DNA of 64,000 bases from Manis javanica (lineage: Eukaryota; Chordata; Mammalia; Pholidota; Manidae), in assembly GCF_040802235.1 (NCBI RefSeq), contig NC_133169.1, forward strand, positions 45,329,034 through 45,393,033, in the 5' to 3' direction. The position numbers and the translations under genes are program-made. Below, piece by piece: positions 11,936-24,433 of this stretch. Each line of letters opens with the position of its first letter. The stretch's first letter is position 1. The notes below the pieces were generated by a model that saw nothing but the letters and a program-made list of their open reading frames with translations, did no database searches and was not told where the DNA came from.

Positions 11936-12871
11936 TTACTTCTTTGTGGGTACACCTTTGCAGAGCAGCCTTAGCAGGGCACCCTTCACTTCTTTGTTCC
12001 TTAAGGTATAGATGAGGGGGTTCAGCAGTGGTGTGACCAAAGCATAGAAGAAGGTGAAGAACCTGCCATGCTTTGAAGCAAGTTGGTTCTTAGGGTCTGT
12101 GTACACCATGGCCACTGTCCCAAAGAACATGAGGACCACGGTGAGGTGGGAGGAGCAGGTGGCAATGGCCTTCTGCCTTCCCTCCTCAGACTGTATTTTT
12201 CCCAAGGCTTGAGCTATGAAGCCGTAAGAAATCACGATCAACACCACTGGCAAAATGATCAAGAGAACAGAAGTGATGGACATCGGCAATTAATTTGCAG
12301 AGGTGTCCCCACAGGCCAGCCTTATGAGGGCAGGCACCTCACACAGAAAGTCATCCAGGCAGTGGTGGGCGCAGAAGGGCATCTGGAATGTGAGGGAAGA
12401 TTGGGTCACAGATTTCAGGAGGCTTCACAGCCAGGCCGTGAGCACCAGCTTCCAGCACAGCGGACGGTTCATGATGACGGTGTAGTGCAGGGGCCGGCAG
12501 ATAACAACACAGCGGTCAAAGGCCATCACCACCAGCATGACACCTTCTGTGACGCCCACACAGAGGAACACGTAGGGCTGGATGGCACAGCCTGTGTAGG
12601 TGATGCTCTTGTCTGGCCCTCACAGGTTGGACAACATCTGGGGTGCAGCACTTGTGGCGAAGGAGAGATCCAGGAAGGACAGGTTACTAAGGAAGAAGTA
12701 CATGGGACTATGAAGCCGAGGGTCCGCGCAGGAGAGCAGGACGATGGCTGAGTTGGAGAGGACGACCATGGTGTACAAGAGGATCACAGCCCAGAAGAGA
12801 GCGGTTTCTAGCAGGGGCCATTCTGAGAAGCCCAGTAGGATGAAGCCCACTGGGAAGCTCTTATTAGTCAT
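11936..12871 (-). pseudogene. Olfactory receptor pseudogene 1 (family 2-like, class II)
   Basis: ORs are seven-transmembrane G-protein-coupled odorant receptors with an intronless coding exon. The start at 12871 (MTNKSFPVGFILLGF) gives 311 codons, normal OR length. Visible landmarks are LHSPMYFFLSNLSFLDL (about 53-69), MAFDRC (116-121, where DRY is usual, so Tyr became Cys), RPLHYTVIM, the extracellular-loop Cys set around 167-187, ATCSSHLTVV and PLLNPLIYTLRNKEV near the end. The frame is continuous over the whole exon but has three nonsense codons, at 84 (12620-12622), 149 (12425-12427) and 194 (12290-12292). No frameshift is needed. A promoter-like module lies upstream at 17.7 kb. It is a paralogue of the plus-strand pseudogene at 49228-50144. 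The exact human orthologue is not determined. Confidence 0.92.
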
Positions 12872-13679
12872 TCCTGTTGCTTTTGTTACTGGGACTTGGA
12901 CATAAATATAAATAAGAGTTGCAAACAAATTTTGCAAAAAGGCTGTACTAAAATTTATTTAGAGAAAGTAGATTGTTTTTTCAAGAGGACTTGGGCATTG
13001 TCCATATGAATATTGTTTCATATATTTAACAGATTCCAATGTGTCTTCCATGTGGCTATTTTTCACCTAATGCATATTTGCAAGGTACTTCTTTTTGGAA
13101 TTCAATTTCCACTTGACATTCAAATCTGTAATCACAAAAACATTTGTGGCCACCTTGAAAATTTACCTTAGGTAATATGCATATTTTCTCCACTTGTCCT
13201 TTCTGTCAAGTATGTGGTCACTGTCACAAATATCCAAAATGAAATGTTGAATATATTTCATTTGTATACATTCCCCAAAGGGACATAATATTATATGGGG
13301 ATATTTTTATGATGTTTGTAGGAACCCGTCACATGAGGATCATCCCAGAAACAAAGCCCTTCTGCACTGATTATAGACTCTAGACAGAGACCCCAAACAT
13401 GAATCATCTCAGTGTCTAAGAAACCCACCTTGGCAAAGGAGACATACTAGTGTTTAAATGAGGCAAACCACATTTGTACAACTTGTTCTTTCACTTTCTA
13501 AGTAAACAACTGTGAAACCTCAGTTGATGGTCTTGTCTAGATGTGGTTACAGTAGATCCCACCTCATGGGGCTCAGGTCCAAGTCACAGGGATGAGGGTC
13601 TGACAGTGTCTGCTACTTTCTGGCATAAAACACTAAGTACTAAAAAACACTCTGAATGTTGTCAATGTCTACCCCTCAA
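12872..13679. other. Upstream flank of OR pseudogene 1
   Basis: AT-rich non-coding DNA. The 60 bp next to the start codon resemble the region before the start of OR pseudogene 3 (49150-49227). Nothing else recognised. Confidence 0.5.
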
Positions 13680-15560
13680 ATGTGCAGTATTTTCTCCTCA
13701 ATAATCAATTGGACACAACAAATTTAACCAAGAACCATAATTAAATAGAAGTGAATCAAAGAGCAAAATCATGACACCTGTGATTATCCTAAAGCTCTGC
13801 TTCAAGGACAGAGAGAAGAGATGATGCACAGGCGTCACATGTGTAATATCAGCCTGGAGCATTGCTTATGGGAAACACTGGCCTTCAATACCAACATTTT
13901 ATCTTCCAAAAACTGTAGAATTTGTCAGAGAACATTAGCAACATGAGTGACACTGAACACATAAAACATTGTTCTGAAAAGAAACTGAGTCAGATTGTGA
14001 GAATCAGATTTTGTAACGTGAGCAAACAATGTAAAAATGTGTAGAAAAATGGGGGACATATTCTGTTCAATAGTGTCTTCACAGGTGTTTGTTCAGTGCC
14101 TGTCATGTACCCAGCACTCTGCTACAGTGTGGGAATGCACTGTAAATAAGACAGATGAAGTCCCTGTTTTAGTAGAGTTTTCAGTCTCACAGGAAAGAGA
14201 AAGAGAGAGAAAGTAAAGAAATGAGGAATATGTCATAAGGGTTCATATATTTCACAGGATAAGCTCTCTAAATGCAAACAAATAAGGATTTATACTGAGG
14301 ATAACAGTGGAAGATTCAGCTCCACTCAGGGAGAGCAGGAAGGGAGCTGTGCGGTGCTGAGGATGTGTGTCTCCTGCAAGGGGCCAGCCCGGTGGGGGGG
14401 AGAGCAAGACCCTGTGCAGTGAATGTGGGCAGAATGACACGTGAGGTCAGCTGCCCTCTTCCAATTTTCTACGATCGTGCCCTGAACTCGAAGCATTTTG
14501 TTCTCTGCAAGCACCCTGCACGTAGCACAGAATGCCCATTCTGTTCTGCCCCACGCATCACTTCATGGGTTCTCTCAGTTTCCACAGTGGTTTCCCTCCT
14601 GTGCCCGTCCCCACCTGCCATGGACTGCAATGCTGAATTTAACTGTAGCATTTGCATGAAAATGTTCAAGTTGTTCAACTGCCTTTTGTTTTAAAATTAT
14701 ATCAAGGGTTCAGTTGTTTTCTACGTGTAAAGAAAATCTGAAATTTAATTTTTAAATTATTTTGAACTATTTTATAAAATGATCTTTTTCATACTATAAA
14801 AGCATAAAAAGAACACTGGATTATCTGAAAAATAAAAGCACCATTAAATTTATCTAATATTTGATTTTTTTTTATAAATTAAATAATACCTATAGATAAA
14901 TAGACATATACCATAAAAAATAGATCAGATGTAAAGTAGAATCATGCTATATATGACTCTAGTTTTCCTAAATATTTAAATTGTGTACTTAGTTATCATG
15001 CTTTAAATAGTTTTAGAAAAATTAATATTAATTTTTATGGAACTAATTCACTGAGTCTATAATTACATTTTTAAAATAATTTATTTTTGGTTCATGTTTT
15101 ACTCTGCTTCCCATTCAGTTTCTCTCCTGATACACCATCCGAGGATATCACCTTCTTTTTCCTGCACTTACAGAACCACTGATAACCACCCTGTTTCCTG
15201 CCTGTGATTCCGCAAGTAGAAGAGCAAGGCCCCGTTTGAGGATTTAATTTGCATTTTTATCATTCACATGCTCTTTTGTATTATTAGTCATCTACAAATT
15301 CTTCTTCACTGAAATTTTGTGCCATTTTAAAATTAATGTGATATCTTTATCTACCTAACATGGAAGAGATTCTTATGCATTACACACCTCCAACCTTTGG
15401 TTTGTCATATGAGCCCCATAAATTACTTAATTTAAAAAGTTTCATATAGTTCATCCTTTTTCTTCTTCTCAGATACAGGTAGGTGACAGAGATATGATAG
15501 ATAAGTAGATAAATATATATATATATATATAGTCATAATTTTATTTGTCATGGTATTTTC
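13680..15560. repeat. Segment X, copy A (direct duplicate of 20570-22607)
   Basis: A diverged direct duplication. Shared landmarks in the same order include AATAATCAATTGG (13700; 20606), AAAGCTCTGCTTCA (13791; about 20693), a GC-richer patch (14290-14600; 21190-21430) and CTTCCCATTCAG/CTTCCCATCAAG (about 15108; 22190). It contains an old L2 3' end on minus (about 14080-14180) and an old L1 piece on minus (about 15235-15340). No coding function is seen. Confidence 0.75.
15511..15531. repeat. (AT)n microsatellite
   Basis: About ten uninterrupted AT dinucleotides inside segment X copy A; not present at the matching place in copy B. Confidence 0.9.
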
Positions 15561-15609
15561 TTCATTGCCTTTGCTCAATGATCTATAATTTATTCTTAAT
15601 TTGTTACTA

Positions 15610-16760
15610 AATTTTCAGAATATTTACTCAAGAATCCTTCCTCAGTTCACTGCATTGTTGGGAGGTTCGTGGCTTGGAGTCAGGGATGTCAGAGCACAAG
15701 GGGAGGAAGGAATCCATTAAGGCAAAGTAGGAAGGAATGACCGCTGCCCTGCAGGCCACAGAGAGCAAGGAAGAACAGAAATCAGGGAAGGTCACTGAAC
15801 TCCTGGGCATAGGGCACCTCCCCTGCCAACTCCTAAAGCCAGAGTCAGTGATGCCCAGGGTCCACTTGGATCTGCACCATATGGACTGAGTCCCTCCCTC
15901 CCCAGGATTTGGGGGAGCCACAGAGCACTGGATGGAGTGAGATGATGTTCTGAGAACTTCCCAAGGCAAAGAAAGGGGATTTTCAGGCAGCCTGCCAGCG
16001 AGTATGAGGCTGCAAGCCCTGTGGATGGGAACTTGCAGCCCAGATCAGAGCTCCTAGAAGCCCCTCCCTGCCATGCTGAGGTGGGACAGAGACAGGGGAA
16101 GGCTTGTGCTTAAGCCTAGAGAATAGAATGAAATAGCCAAGTAACATGGACACATACAACTGGGAGAGTGCAGAGACAAAATGCAGTCGGTTGAGCCATG
16201 AAAAGTTTACTGAAAGTAAACTAAATATAAATAAAGAGGTGCACACTCAAGGAGCGGTGTGGGCAACCTCAGAGAGAGGCAAACCCAAAAGCTGGGATTC
16301 TGTCTTTTATGGAGTTTCAAGAATGTGAAAAAGGTAAAAGACCGAGGGACTAGGATTGTTAGGTGGTCTCCCAATGTCTGTCTCTGGTGGGACACAGCAT
16401 GTCATTATCCGCAGCCAGCCCTCTTGGGGATTCTGCAGGACAAGCCTCTTGTGCCTCTCCAGGAGAGTGGCCACTCCCAAGCCCTGGGAACTCATCGGGT
16501 AAGACTGCATGCCCTGCCTTAGGACAAGTCACTGGCTGATTACAAAACAGTATGTTAGGGATCTAACCCCCAACTCTCTGCTCTTGAAAGGAATCTTAGC
16601 CTCAAGATAAGTACCTCCTGTTCCCACTATGCTAGGCACACCTCAGCATTTTTAGGAAAGTTCATCATGATGCTTGTCCCAGGTCTCTGCCCTCTCTCAC
16701 CTGCATCAGCTGGAGCAGGTCTCAAGGTCACCCCAGATTCAGAGCCTGTGGATTGAACTC
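15610..16760 (-). mobile_element. Long ERV LTR, minus orientation
   Basis: A segment of about 1.1 kb whose reverse complement matches 60290-61420. Shared phrases include TGGGAAGTTCTCAGA, TCTCACTCCATCCAGT, GGGACAAGCATCAT and TAATGGATTCCTTCC or its TAATAAATTCCTTCC counterpart. It has LTR character on minus: a TATA-like CATAAAAGAC near 16306-16315, an AATAAA-like tail region and no ORF. It is probably a class I ERV LTR of an unassigned family. It sits between segment X and the inverted-repeat arm, so it inserted into one copy of the OR unit. Boundaries are approximate. Confidence 0.6.
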
Positions 16761-16979
16761 ACACTGCAAAGGGCGCTGACTCGGTGAGTCCTTTCTGGCT
16801 CTCTGGCTCTATCTGGGCAACTCCTTGAGTCCCATGTAGTGGGCTTCACTGGCCTTATTCTCTCTCCACCAACCATATCTATTTTTCTGCCTAAGAATAT
16901 TACAATGACAATTTTGCTGCTCTATTTTCCAAAAGCTGTGGTACAATCTTATCAAGCAACCACTCATTCCATTGTCATG

Positions 16980-17085
16980 GTAATGGCCAAAAATTAACCA
17001 ACACAGTAGTGTATATAATTGCTGAATCACTATGTTGTACATCTAAAGCCAATATAATATTATGTATCAGCTATATTTCATCATT
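16980..17085 (+). mobile_element. L1 3'-end fragment (old)
   Basis: Carries the L1MA/MB-type tail phrases CACTATGTTGTACATCT and CCAATATAATATTATGTAT. The inverted copy is at 27465-27560, so the L1 was present before the inverted duplication. Confidence 0.75.
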
Positions 17086-17681
17086 TTGAAAGTTAACAAA
17101 CACATTCAGGGAGAACAACTCCCTCTCTTGCTCTCTCTCTCCTACTTTCATTAGAATATGACATAAACTTTCAATGATGTTATAAGTGATATTTAAGAGT
17201 TTTTAGTTCTAAATAGTCTACTAATTCCTTACATCTGATCCTGTTTAAGATTGGCATATATAAAATATGGAATGATGTGAAAATCTAGGGTTTAGTGTAA
17301 AACATTAATAAGCAATCCACTTCCTGTTTATGTCATCCAATAGGAAGAATTTTTAAATTTCACTATTGTGATATGATAAATATAAGTGTGCAGCATATTT
17401 TCTGTAACCAAACATTCATGAAAACAGTTAAGTGGTTGTGCGTCTGTGTGTGTTAACATACAAGTTCTACACTAAATATAAAGCACAAGATCCTTCAGCT
17501 ATTTTCATGAATCAAACACTAGGATAATTTCGGCATCTTAAAATATATCTTGCTCCATAAAGTTCAACGAACCTCATATGACTTCCTTCAGGTACAGGGA
17601 GATGTTCTGTTTTCTAAATATATGCAAATATGATCTTTCTTAATTTCTAACTCTTGCAGCTTAGAAATGTAAATAGCTTAC

Positions 17682-17893
17682 CTGGGTAGAAAGCAGGTCA
17701 GTGGCAGAGTTTTGAGAACACAAACCTGTCCAGGCTGACTGCAGACCACCCTCTTTGGAGTCTGAATGCCTCCCTATTTAAGTACATGATATTGTCTAGG
17801 CATTAGGAGATGGGCAGTAAAAGGATGAAGCTCCTCTCCATTGAGTGGCATATGGAGCACAGAGGAAATGCTCCTCAGGAGGTCCCTGGGGCC
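17682..17893 (-). promoter_or_regulatory. Promoter-like module B with non-coding first exon (OR type)
   Basis: On minus there is an EBF/Olf-1-like site GGCCCCAGGGAC or its complement (17882-17893), then about 100 bp, a TATA-like box (CTTAAATAGG, about 17775-17784), and about 95 bp later a consensus donor (CCCAG|GTAAG) with the exon ending at 17682. The same layout occurs in module A and in inverted module C. OR pseudogene 1 lies 4.8 kb downstream on the same strand, a normal intron length for an OR 5' exon. Function is inferred from conserved order and spacing. Confidence 0.55.
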
Positions 17894-20125
17894 TTCTATC
17901 CTTGCAAGTGATGAGCTGCCAGGTCAGAAATGTGGCAAGTGCCTATAGAATGAAAAAATATTCCCCTTGTTTTTAGTAAATGGACTAAGACACCACTTCA
18001 ACTGTTTTCTGTTAACTGTTTTTCAATTGACCCTGTATTAACATAAGCATTGATTTATGGATTATATATGCTAAAAATTTAATAAGAATTGGCTTACATA
18101 CTAACTCCATCAGTGTTTATTGAGTGCCAGTCATGTACCCATTCTTGTACATCATCAATGTAATGACAGAATAGGGATTAAAGAAACTCATAAAGAATTA
18201 AGACTTTTCTCAGTCTGAAATTGATTGCATATGCTATTACATAACTAAAAATAGAAGGGATTGGGGAATTCAAAACCATACTTAAGCAAAAGACAATAAT
18301 GATATCTTTGTGTTTAAGAATAAAATATTCTATTAAAGGATGAAATATTAGAGGATAAAATATGTTTTAACAGGGATGTGATAATGAATAACAAAATTAT
18401 GTACTAGACTATAGAATATCTTGTTAACTGTTTTTCTATAAAACTGTGTAGCATTTTTAAAAGATCTAAAAGGCTTTAAATTCATTTCAAAATTAAGTTC
18501 TGTAAAAACAATTTGATAAGCAGGAATAAAAACATATTTATTTAAAGAGTAAGATATTTCACTTTAGATAACATTACATATCAAAAGTAAAAAAGGAAGT
18601 AAAATAAAAATAGAAAAATTGATATAACTACAAAGGTTCTGAAGGTTTTCTTCTTGCAATGAAATTAATAAAATATATTTCAGTGTGTAATATAATTCAA
18701 ATGCTATATTTGAAATGTCAAGGAATTATAAAAATGCAGAATAATATTGAACTGATAAACAGTGGTAAAAATAGAGAAGAAATACAAAATGAAAAAGAAA
18801 ATTATGGTATGAAGAAAAGCAGAGTGGACCTAACTATAAATGTTTATGACTTGAAAAGGGTTTATAATCCTGAAGAAAATCATTTCCAAAATACATTTGG
18901 AAACCAAATAAAAGTGTCAAAAATAAAATGAATTTATTATAATTAAAAATATGACTAATGAATATGATAAAAATATATACCCAGGTCTAGTTTTCAGAAA
19001 GTGACATAACATTTTATACAGCTAAATACATAATGCAAATATGTAGTATGATAGGTATCAAGGGAAAATTACTGGGATCTCAGGGCAAAAATGTCTAGTC
19101 ACCATGCAGAAGGAAATATGTAACAAATCTCTGAAATTTCTGTAGTGACAAAATTTATATGAAAAATAGAGCAATATCTACCAAAGTTTTAGTGAAATTT
19201 CTTAATCATCAGAGCACTTCTTCAAGTTTTATAGAAGAAGAAAAGGAACTTCAGTAAGTGATGCTTAAGGAAATAGAGCATCCAGATGGATAATAAAATT
19301 AGGAAACTCTTAACTAGGATTATAATGATACTTAGAATATTTAATAATAGCACATGAGGAAATGCATTGATGCATGACTAAATAAATGAAGTCACAGGAA
19401 AAAATAGAACATATGTTACAAATGATAAGCATCTGGAAATAATAATATAACCAGCAAGGTCCAGAGGTTGGTGAGATGGATGTGTGAGTGTGAATGAGGA
19501 GTACTCTGCCTCCCAATATGTACAAGTCTTTCTTGTCCTTTATGAACAACCCATTCACAACTTAAAGCTGGAGAACCAGCTAACAGAGGTATAATTAAGG
19601 TTATTGTGCATAAGTTTATTTTAAAGGTTTTAAAATAAATAACAACTAAGTTGGGTGTATTTTTGAATGATCAAAGAATATTTAAATGTATTCATTTCCT
19701 TCTTTCTTAAGTGATGATAATTAAATGATGTAGACAAAATGAAGAAGCAAATGTCTATGGTAAATTCTTTCATGAAAAACAGTATAACATTATTTTAGTA
19801 TTGTATATAAAAGAAAACTATAAAACTGAGGCTTCTTGAACATGTAACACTCCAACACATAATTAACAGGAGAAGATAAAGAAATGCAAAGGTAGTTAAA
19901 AAAAGGAAACAGCAAAAATAAGAGGCAAGAAAAGAAATGAAACATATTTATGACATACATAAGTGGAAGTGGAATAGATACACCTATTAGAAAAAAGAAT
20001 ATTATATTGGATTAAAGGAAAATTCTGAATTTGTGTTGCAATAAATATTCATCTCTAAACAATACTGTGATTGACTGGTTTACCATTATATAGCTTCCAA
20101 CACCTTCAAATATACCTTTTTCTCC

Positions 20126-20569
20126 ACGAGAACATGGAAAAAAATATCTAAGTATACAGTCTCCTGTGGATCTGAAAATATACCTTTGACTATCAAGATG
20201 CACGTGAGTAGATTCAGATGGTGAAGATGTGGAGGGGGCTAATTTGCTCCTTGGCTTTTGTTCTGTCAGCACAGAGACACTTTATTTTTCCTTCAGCAGC
20301 ATCTCAATGTTTATAGAATTCTGAGGCAGGTACAACAGAGCCATCATAAGAAGAATAAAATCAAGAAAGGTCAATAAAACTTGTTATTTAAGTAAACAAG
20401 TTTAAGATCTTGAGACACTCTCTTATATTAGAAATGATTATAATAACTCCCATCTTGAAAATTCATGTCCAGATTAATGGGAATAACATTATATTATTTG
20501 CCACCTTTCAGCAAAATAACAAATAACATTATAAAATGAGTAGAACAGAAAGCACTGTAATTGCTGTCT
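20126..20569. other. Single-copy spacer between arm 1 and segment X copy B
   Basis: AT-rich. It continues arm 1 past the point where the inverted match stops. No gene recognised. Confidence 0.5.
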
Positions 20570-22607
20570 AGTTATCACACAATAAATATCTCTTCTATTC
20601 TCTAATAATCAATTGGGGATAGTAAATGAATTTTTTAATCATAAAGTGTATAAATAAATCAAAGTGAAAAATTATGAAATCTGAATATTTCAAAGCTCTG
20701 CTTCATGGGCAGGAAAGGAAGTTGGTTCATTGCCATTAGCTAAACAGTACTAACCTGGGGAATCTGATTTGGGAAAATAGTACAGAAATATTATTTTGTT
20801 ATCTTCCAGGGACTGTAGAATAGTTCAGAGGAAATCAAAATGTAAAAGGCATAGGACACAAAATAATGTTGTTATTAAGTAAAGGAAACTGAGTTTGCAT
20901 ATTGTGAAAATTAAAATTTGAATGTAAATAATGTAAAAGTTTGAGGAACACTGTGGGAGACATGTCTTAACAATCAACTTCACAGGTACTGACTGAATGA
21001 ATGCCATGTGTCACTCATTGGCCTGTGTACGAGAATATGCTGGAAACAGGAGAGACTAAATATCTTCCTGTCTCAAACTCACAGTCCCATGGACATGAGA
21101 GAGAAAGTAAGACAGTTAGCAAATCAAAAGGATTCAACTATTTTAGGTGACAAGATCTAGAAATGAGGCTATAGCTGAGGCTAACAATGAAGGGTTCAGA
21201 AACAGAGAGAGAAAGGCCACTTCACTCCAGGGGAACAGGAAGAGCAAACAGCCTGGCGCTGAAAGAGTGTGTTGGCTCCAAGAACGCCAGCGTGGTGAGA
21301 AAAGCTCAAGCCCTGTGCCCTGCAGGTGGTCACATACGTCAGCCAGACGTACCTTCTCTCCTCTAAGTTCACACCATCACCCTGAACTGATGGCATTCGT
21401 TCTCTGTGAGGCACCCTGACTCCGATTCAGAATGTCCCTTCTGCTCATCCCACAGCATCACCTAATCAGTTCTCATTCCCACAATATTTTTTTCATCGTC
21501 TTACCTTCATCTGGCTCAGAGACAAATAGTGCATCAGACCATGGCATTTAGACAAGAAAGTTCAAGTAGTTCAAGCGGCTGTTGGTTTTGAAATGGTATC
21601 ATGAATTCACATCTTGTTTACATAAAGAAAAAATAAAAACATTGTATTGCAAGTTGTTTCTTGACAAAATTATATTGACTTATGTTTGTAAAAGCTACCA
21701 TTTTTACTTTATGAATGCATTTTATAACAGCATTGATGATTTGAAATATTAATGAAACAGAAAGAAGAAATGAAGGCAACTCTCTTCCTACCATCAATAT
21801 ATTTATATATTATAAAATTTGGTTTCTTACTTTCAATACATATTGTTTAATAAATAATTTAAATTGATTAATAAGACACGAATTATATCAGATATCAAAT
21901 GGAATCCCACTGTATATAGCTCCATATTTCTCTCAATATTAAAATTATGTAATATTTTCATGACTTTAAATACCTATAGAAACTCACTCCTTTGAATGTA
22001 AATATTTATATTTGCCTTAGTGATAGGAAACATATAAAGATTTTCTGTTACTATAAATGTGAGTTCTTCCAACACTTTACTAATCTTAAACACTGAGATG
22101 GATATCTATGTAAATAATTCCTTGATTTTGTGGTTAATTTTTTTATTTAAATATAATGCCCTTTTATGAATAATATATCCATGTTGCTTCCCATCAAGTA
22201 TTTACCCTGATTTACACCACAGATGGAAGCATTTGGTTGTTTTATTTTACTCACAATACTAGTGGTAATCTATTTTTTCTCTCTGTGATGTGCCAAGTCT
22301 GAATGGGCCCTATTGTGGATCTAATTTTCGTGTTTGTGATTCATGTGTGCTTTTATATTGATAGGTCATCTTCAAGTTTTTCATAAAGGTTTGTGCCCTT
22401 TTAAGATTTGATATGCTATTCATTTACTAATTCATATGTAAGAAATTCTGATAGAATATAGAGCTTTAGCCTATGATTAATCATTAGACACACTTTTAGA
22501 AATCTTTTAATATGGTTGATCTCTTTTTATTATCTCAGAAATATTTATTTTTCATTTTTCATATCCTAAAATATTTTCCATGCTATTTTCTTTACCTAGA
22601 CCTTTGC
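20570..22607. repeat. Segment X, copy B (direct duplicate of 13680-15560)
   Basis: Same order of landmarks as copy A. It ends at 22607, where CCTTTGCTC (also in copy A at about 15571) is followed directly by ERV internal sequence. The old L1 minus fragment is kept near 22310-22410. No coding evidence. Confidence 0.75.
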
Positions 22608-22619
22608 TCCGGGCTTCCA

Positions 22620-23880
22620 TGTCCTGGACCTCAGCAGCTGAACTGCTGCTCTAGCTTTAATCGGTGCCACAGTTCCAACAAGTTCTGACTGGGCTGCCCA
22701 CCAAGTTTCTCTTTCACTACCCTGGCCTTTATCAAATCAATCCACATCTGGGTCCTTGAGACCTTCATGGGGCCCTTTGCACCTCTCCTTTCAGTCACAG
22801 CCTGTACTTCCTTCCATGCCCTTATTGTTTCAACCTCCCCCAGATCTTCAAAAGTATGAGTAGCCTCACTTATAGGTTGCCCTATGTGGGGAGCAAGAGT
22901 AGTCACTAGGGGCCCAAGGAGAGATGCGGAGCTGTCTGGAGCACCAGATTTCTCATTCCTACAGTGAACAACTTCTCATTGGGGCCCTGGGGTCCATATT
23001 ATAGATGATACTTTTCTTGCTCCATACATTTTCCAACTAGTGGACAAGTATGATAAATCACTGTTATTAGGCCAAACTGCCCTGATGGCAGCTGTCAGTC
23101 AATCCAAAAGCTCCTGATTCCCTGAGACATGATGGGCACTTTGCAACCACTGTCGGAGGGAAGGGTGAGTCATCATGGAAGCCAGTCTACTCATTTCAGG
23201 ACCTGACATAACAATTTTTCCACCCCCATATTCCGGAGATGCAAAGCCACATCAGCAGAGGTTTTGATGGCATCTCCTAAACCATATGCTTATGTCCACC
23301 AGCTCATCCTGGGTATAGGGCCAGAGCATGGAGTGCTCCACAACCTGGGGAGGGGGCAGCTCCTCACCCTGAGGAGCCCATGGTTGTTGCATTTTTACTT
23401 TCTTAATTACAGCTGGGCAGGCCTTTAATATGGGAGATGCTGGTGTCTATGGCGGAGGCCTCAGCAACCCCACATCCTCTCCCAACATCCCCTCCACCAT
23501 CTCTGGGGCTGAAGACACTGCTCTTTCCTCCTCCATGGCCTCCTGCAATGTGGATTCGCCAGCTGCCTCCCCGCTCTTCACTGCTCTAAGGAATCCTTCC
23601 AGGACTGTGACCTGTCTTCTCAATAACTGTGTCTCTTGCTTAAGGGAATCCCATAGTTCATCACCCAGCCCCTCCAAGTGATGCTGAGCTATGTCTCTCT
23701 CCTGCTGAAGTCCCTCTCTCTCCTTGATAACACTTTCCACTACCTCGAGGAGAAGGCATCCCACAATTCCAGCTGCTACATAGCCACTCAGTGCCTCTAA
23801 GCAGTCTTCTATCTCACAGAAAGCCAATTTCACAGCTTCCGGTGTTTCCACACTTTCCCTCTTCTGGGAACACTCCACCC
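22620..23880 (-). pseudogene. ERV-L-type gag remnant
   Basis: Two open pieces remain. One is 143 codons (23878-23447), rich in Glu and Leu and likely helical or coiled-coil, matching the gag start of the element at 55240. The other is 91 codons (22906-22631), with a Trp/Leu-rich stretch consistent with the C-terminal capsid region. Sequence between them keeps gag character but contains stops. The 55-kb copy lacks the second piece. No protein is expected. Only description is given; no repaired sequence is proposed. Confidence 0.65.
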
Positions 23881-24125
23881 CACTGGGAGATGCTTTACCT
23901 TAGACCAGTTCTCCACAGGGAGCTCCCCAATTGGAAGCCCCACAGACAGGGGGCTCCCAGGTGAAGCTGCACTCTTTACCTCGGCAGCCACTAGAGCTTC
24001 CCCACCATCCACAGTGGTGGTTCTGGACATCTCCCCACCATAGCTATTGGAAGCCCGCCCAAAGGTCACACCCATTTAGACAAAATTCAGGTTCAGAGGT
24101 CCTGCTGACTGCCACCAGATGTAAC

Positions 24126-24433
24126 TGCAGAGGAAAATCCCAAGGCAAAATACCTTTGAAACCAAAATCAGTTAAAGGGAGAAATAAAGTGGTAGAAACC
24201 TTTTATTGCTTACAAGCAGTTGTCCACTTCTGCTTGCCACTCTCTCTTGTGACCCAGCTGCAAATGGGCCCCACTAAATCTCTGGTTCCTGAGTGCCCTC
24301 ACTCCCCACTCCCAATGTAATCTCCTATTGATGGAGATGCGCTTCTTCTCTCCACCTCTTTGAAACACCTGTTGGTATGGAGATGCACCAAGGTCAGAAG
24401 AGAGAATCTGCAAATCTTGCAATTTTACCCACA
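24126..24433 (-). repeat. 5' LTR of the truncated ERV-L-type provirus
   Basis: About 308 bp. It begins TGTGGGTAAAATTGC on minus (24433 down) and ends near TCTGCA at 24126. AATAAA lies near 24190, upstream of the R/U5-like end. The start matches the LTRs at 54658 and 58858 and the solo LTR at 32303. A leader with ACATCTGGTGGCAGTC follows, the likely primer-binding-site area; I cannot assign the tRNA. Confidence 0.8.

Larger units (their letters stand above)
16740..20125 (+). repeat. Inverted-repeat arm 1 (pairs with 24434-27790)
   Basis: The reverse complement of 24434-27790 aligns with this arm along its length. Examples are CACTCATTCCATTGTCATGG (about 16960) against the complement of about 27575, the promoter-like block at 17.7 kb against that at 26.8 kb, and ATATAGCTTCCAACACCTTC (20088) against the complement of 24454-24473. 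Divergence is moderate, with many point changes and small indels, so the duplication is old. It contains promoter-like module B and a short L1 3' tail (16980-17085), but no OR coding exon. 18600-20011 is AT-rich with no gene. Confidence 0.85.
22608..24433 (-). mobile_element. ERV-L-type (class III) provirus, 3' truncated
   Basis: Minus-strand provirus: 5' LTR 24126-24433, leader, gag region 23880 to about 22620, then an abrupt end at 22608 with no pol and no 3' LTR. The LTR and gag match the two-LTR element at 54658-59216. Its 5' LTR edge (24433) is exactly where inverted-repeat arm 2 begins and its truncated end abuts segment X copy B. The element therefore occupies the junction of the inversion. 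It has no coding capacity for a full retroviral protein. Confidence 0.8.

Noticed and set aside
12083-12751. 222-codon open frame on plus across OR pseudogene 1
   Set aside because: It is antisense to the OR exon, Gly/His/Gln-rich, with no family features. It is open only because the OR strand is GC-rich there.
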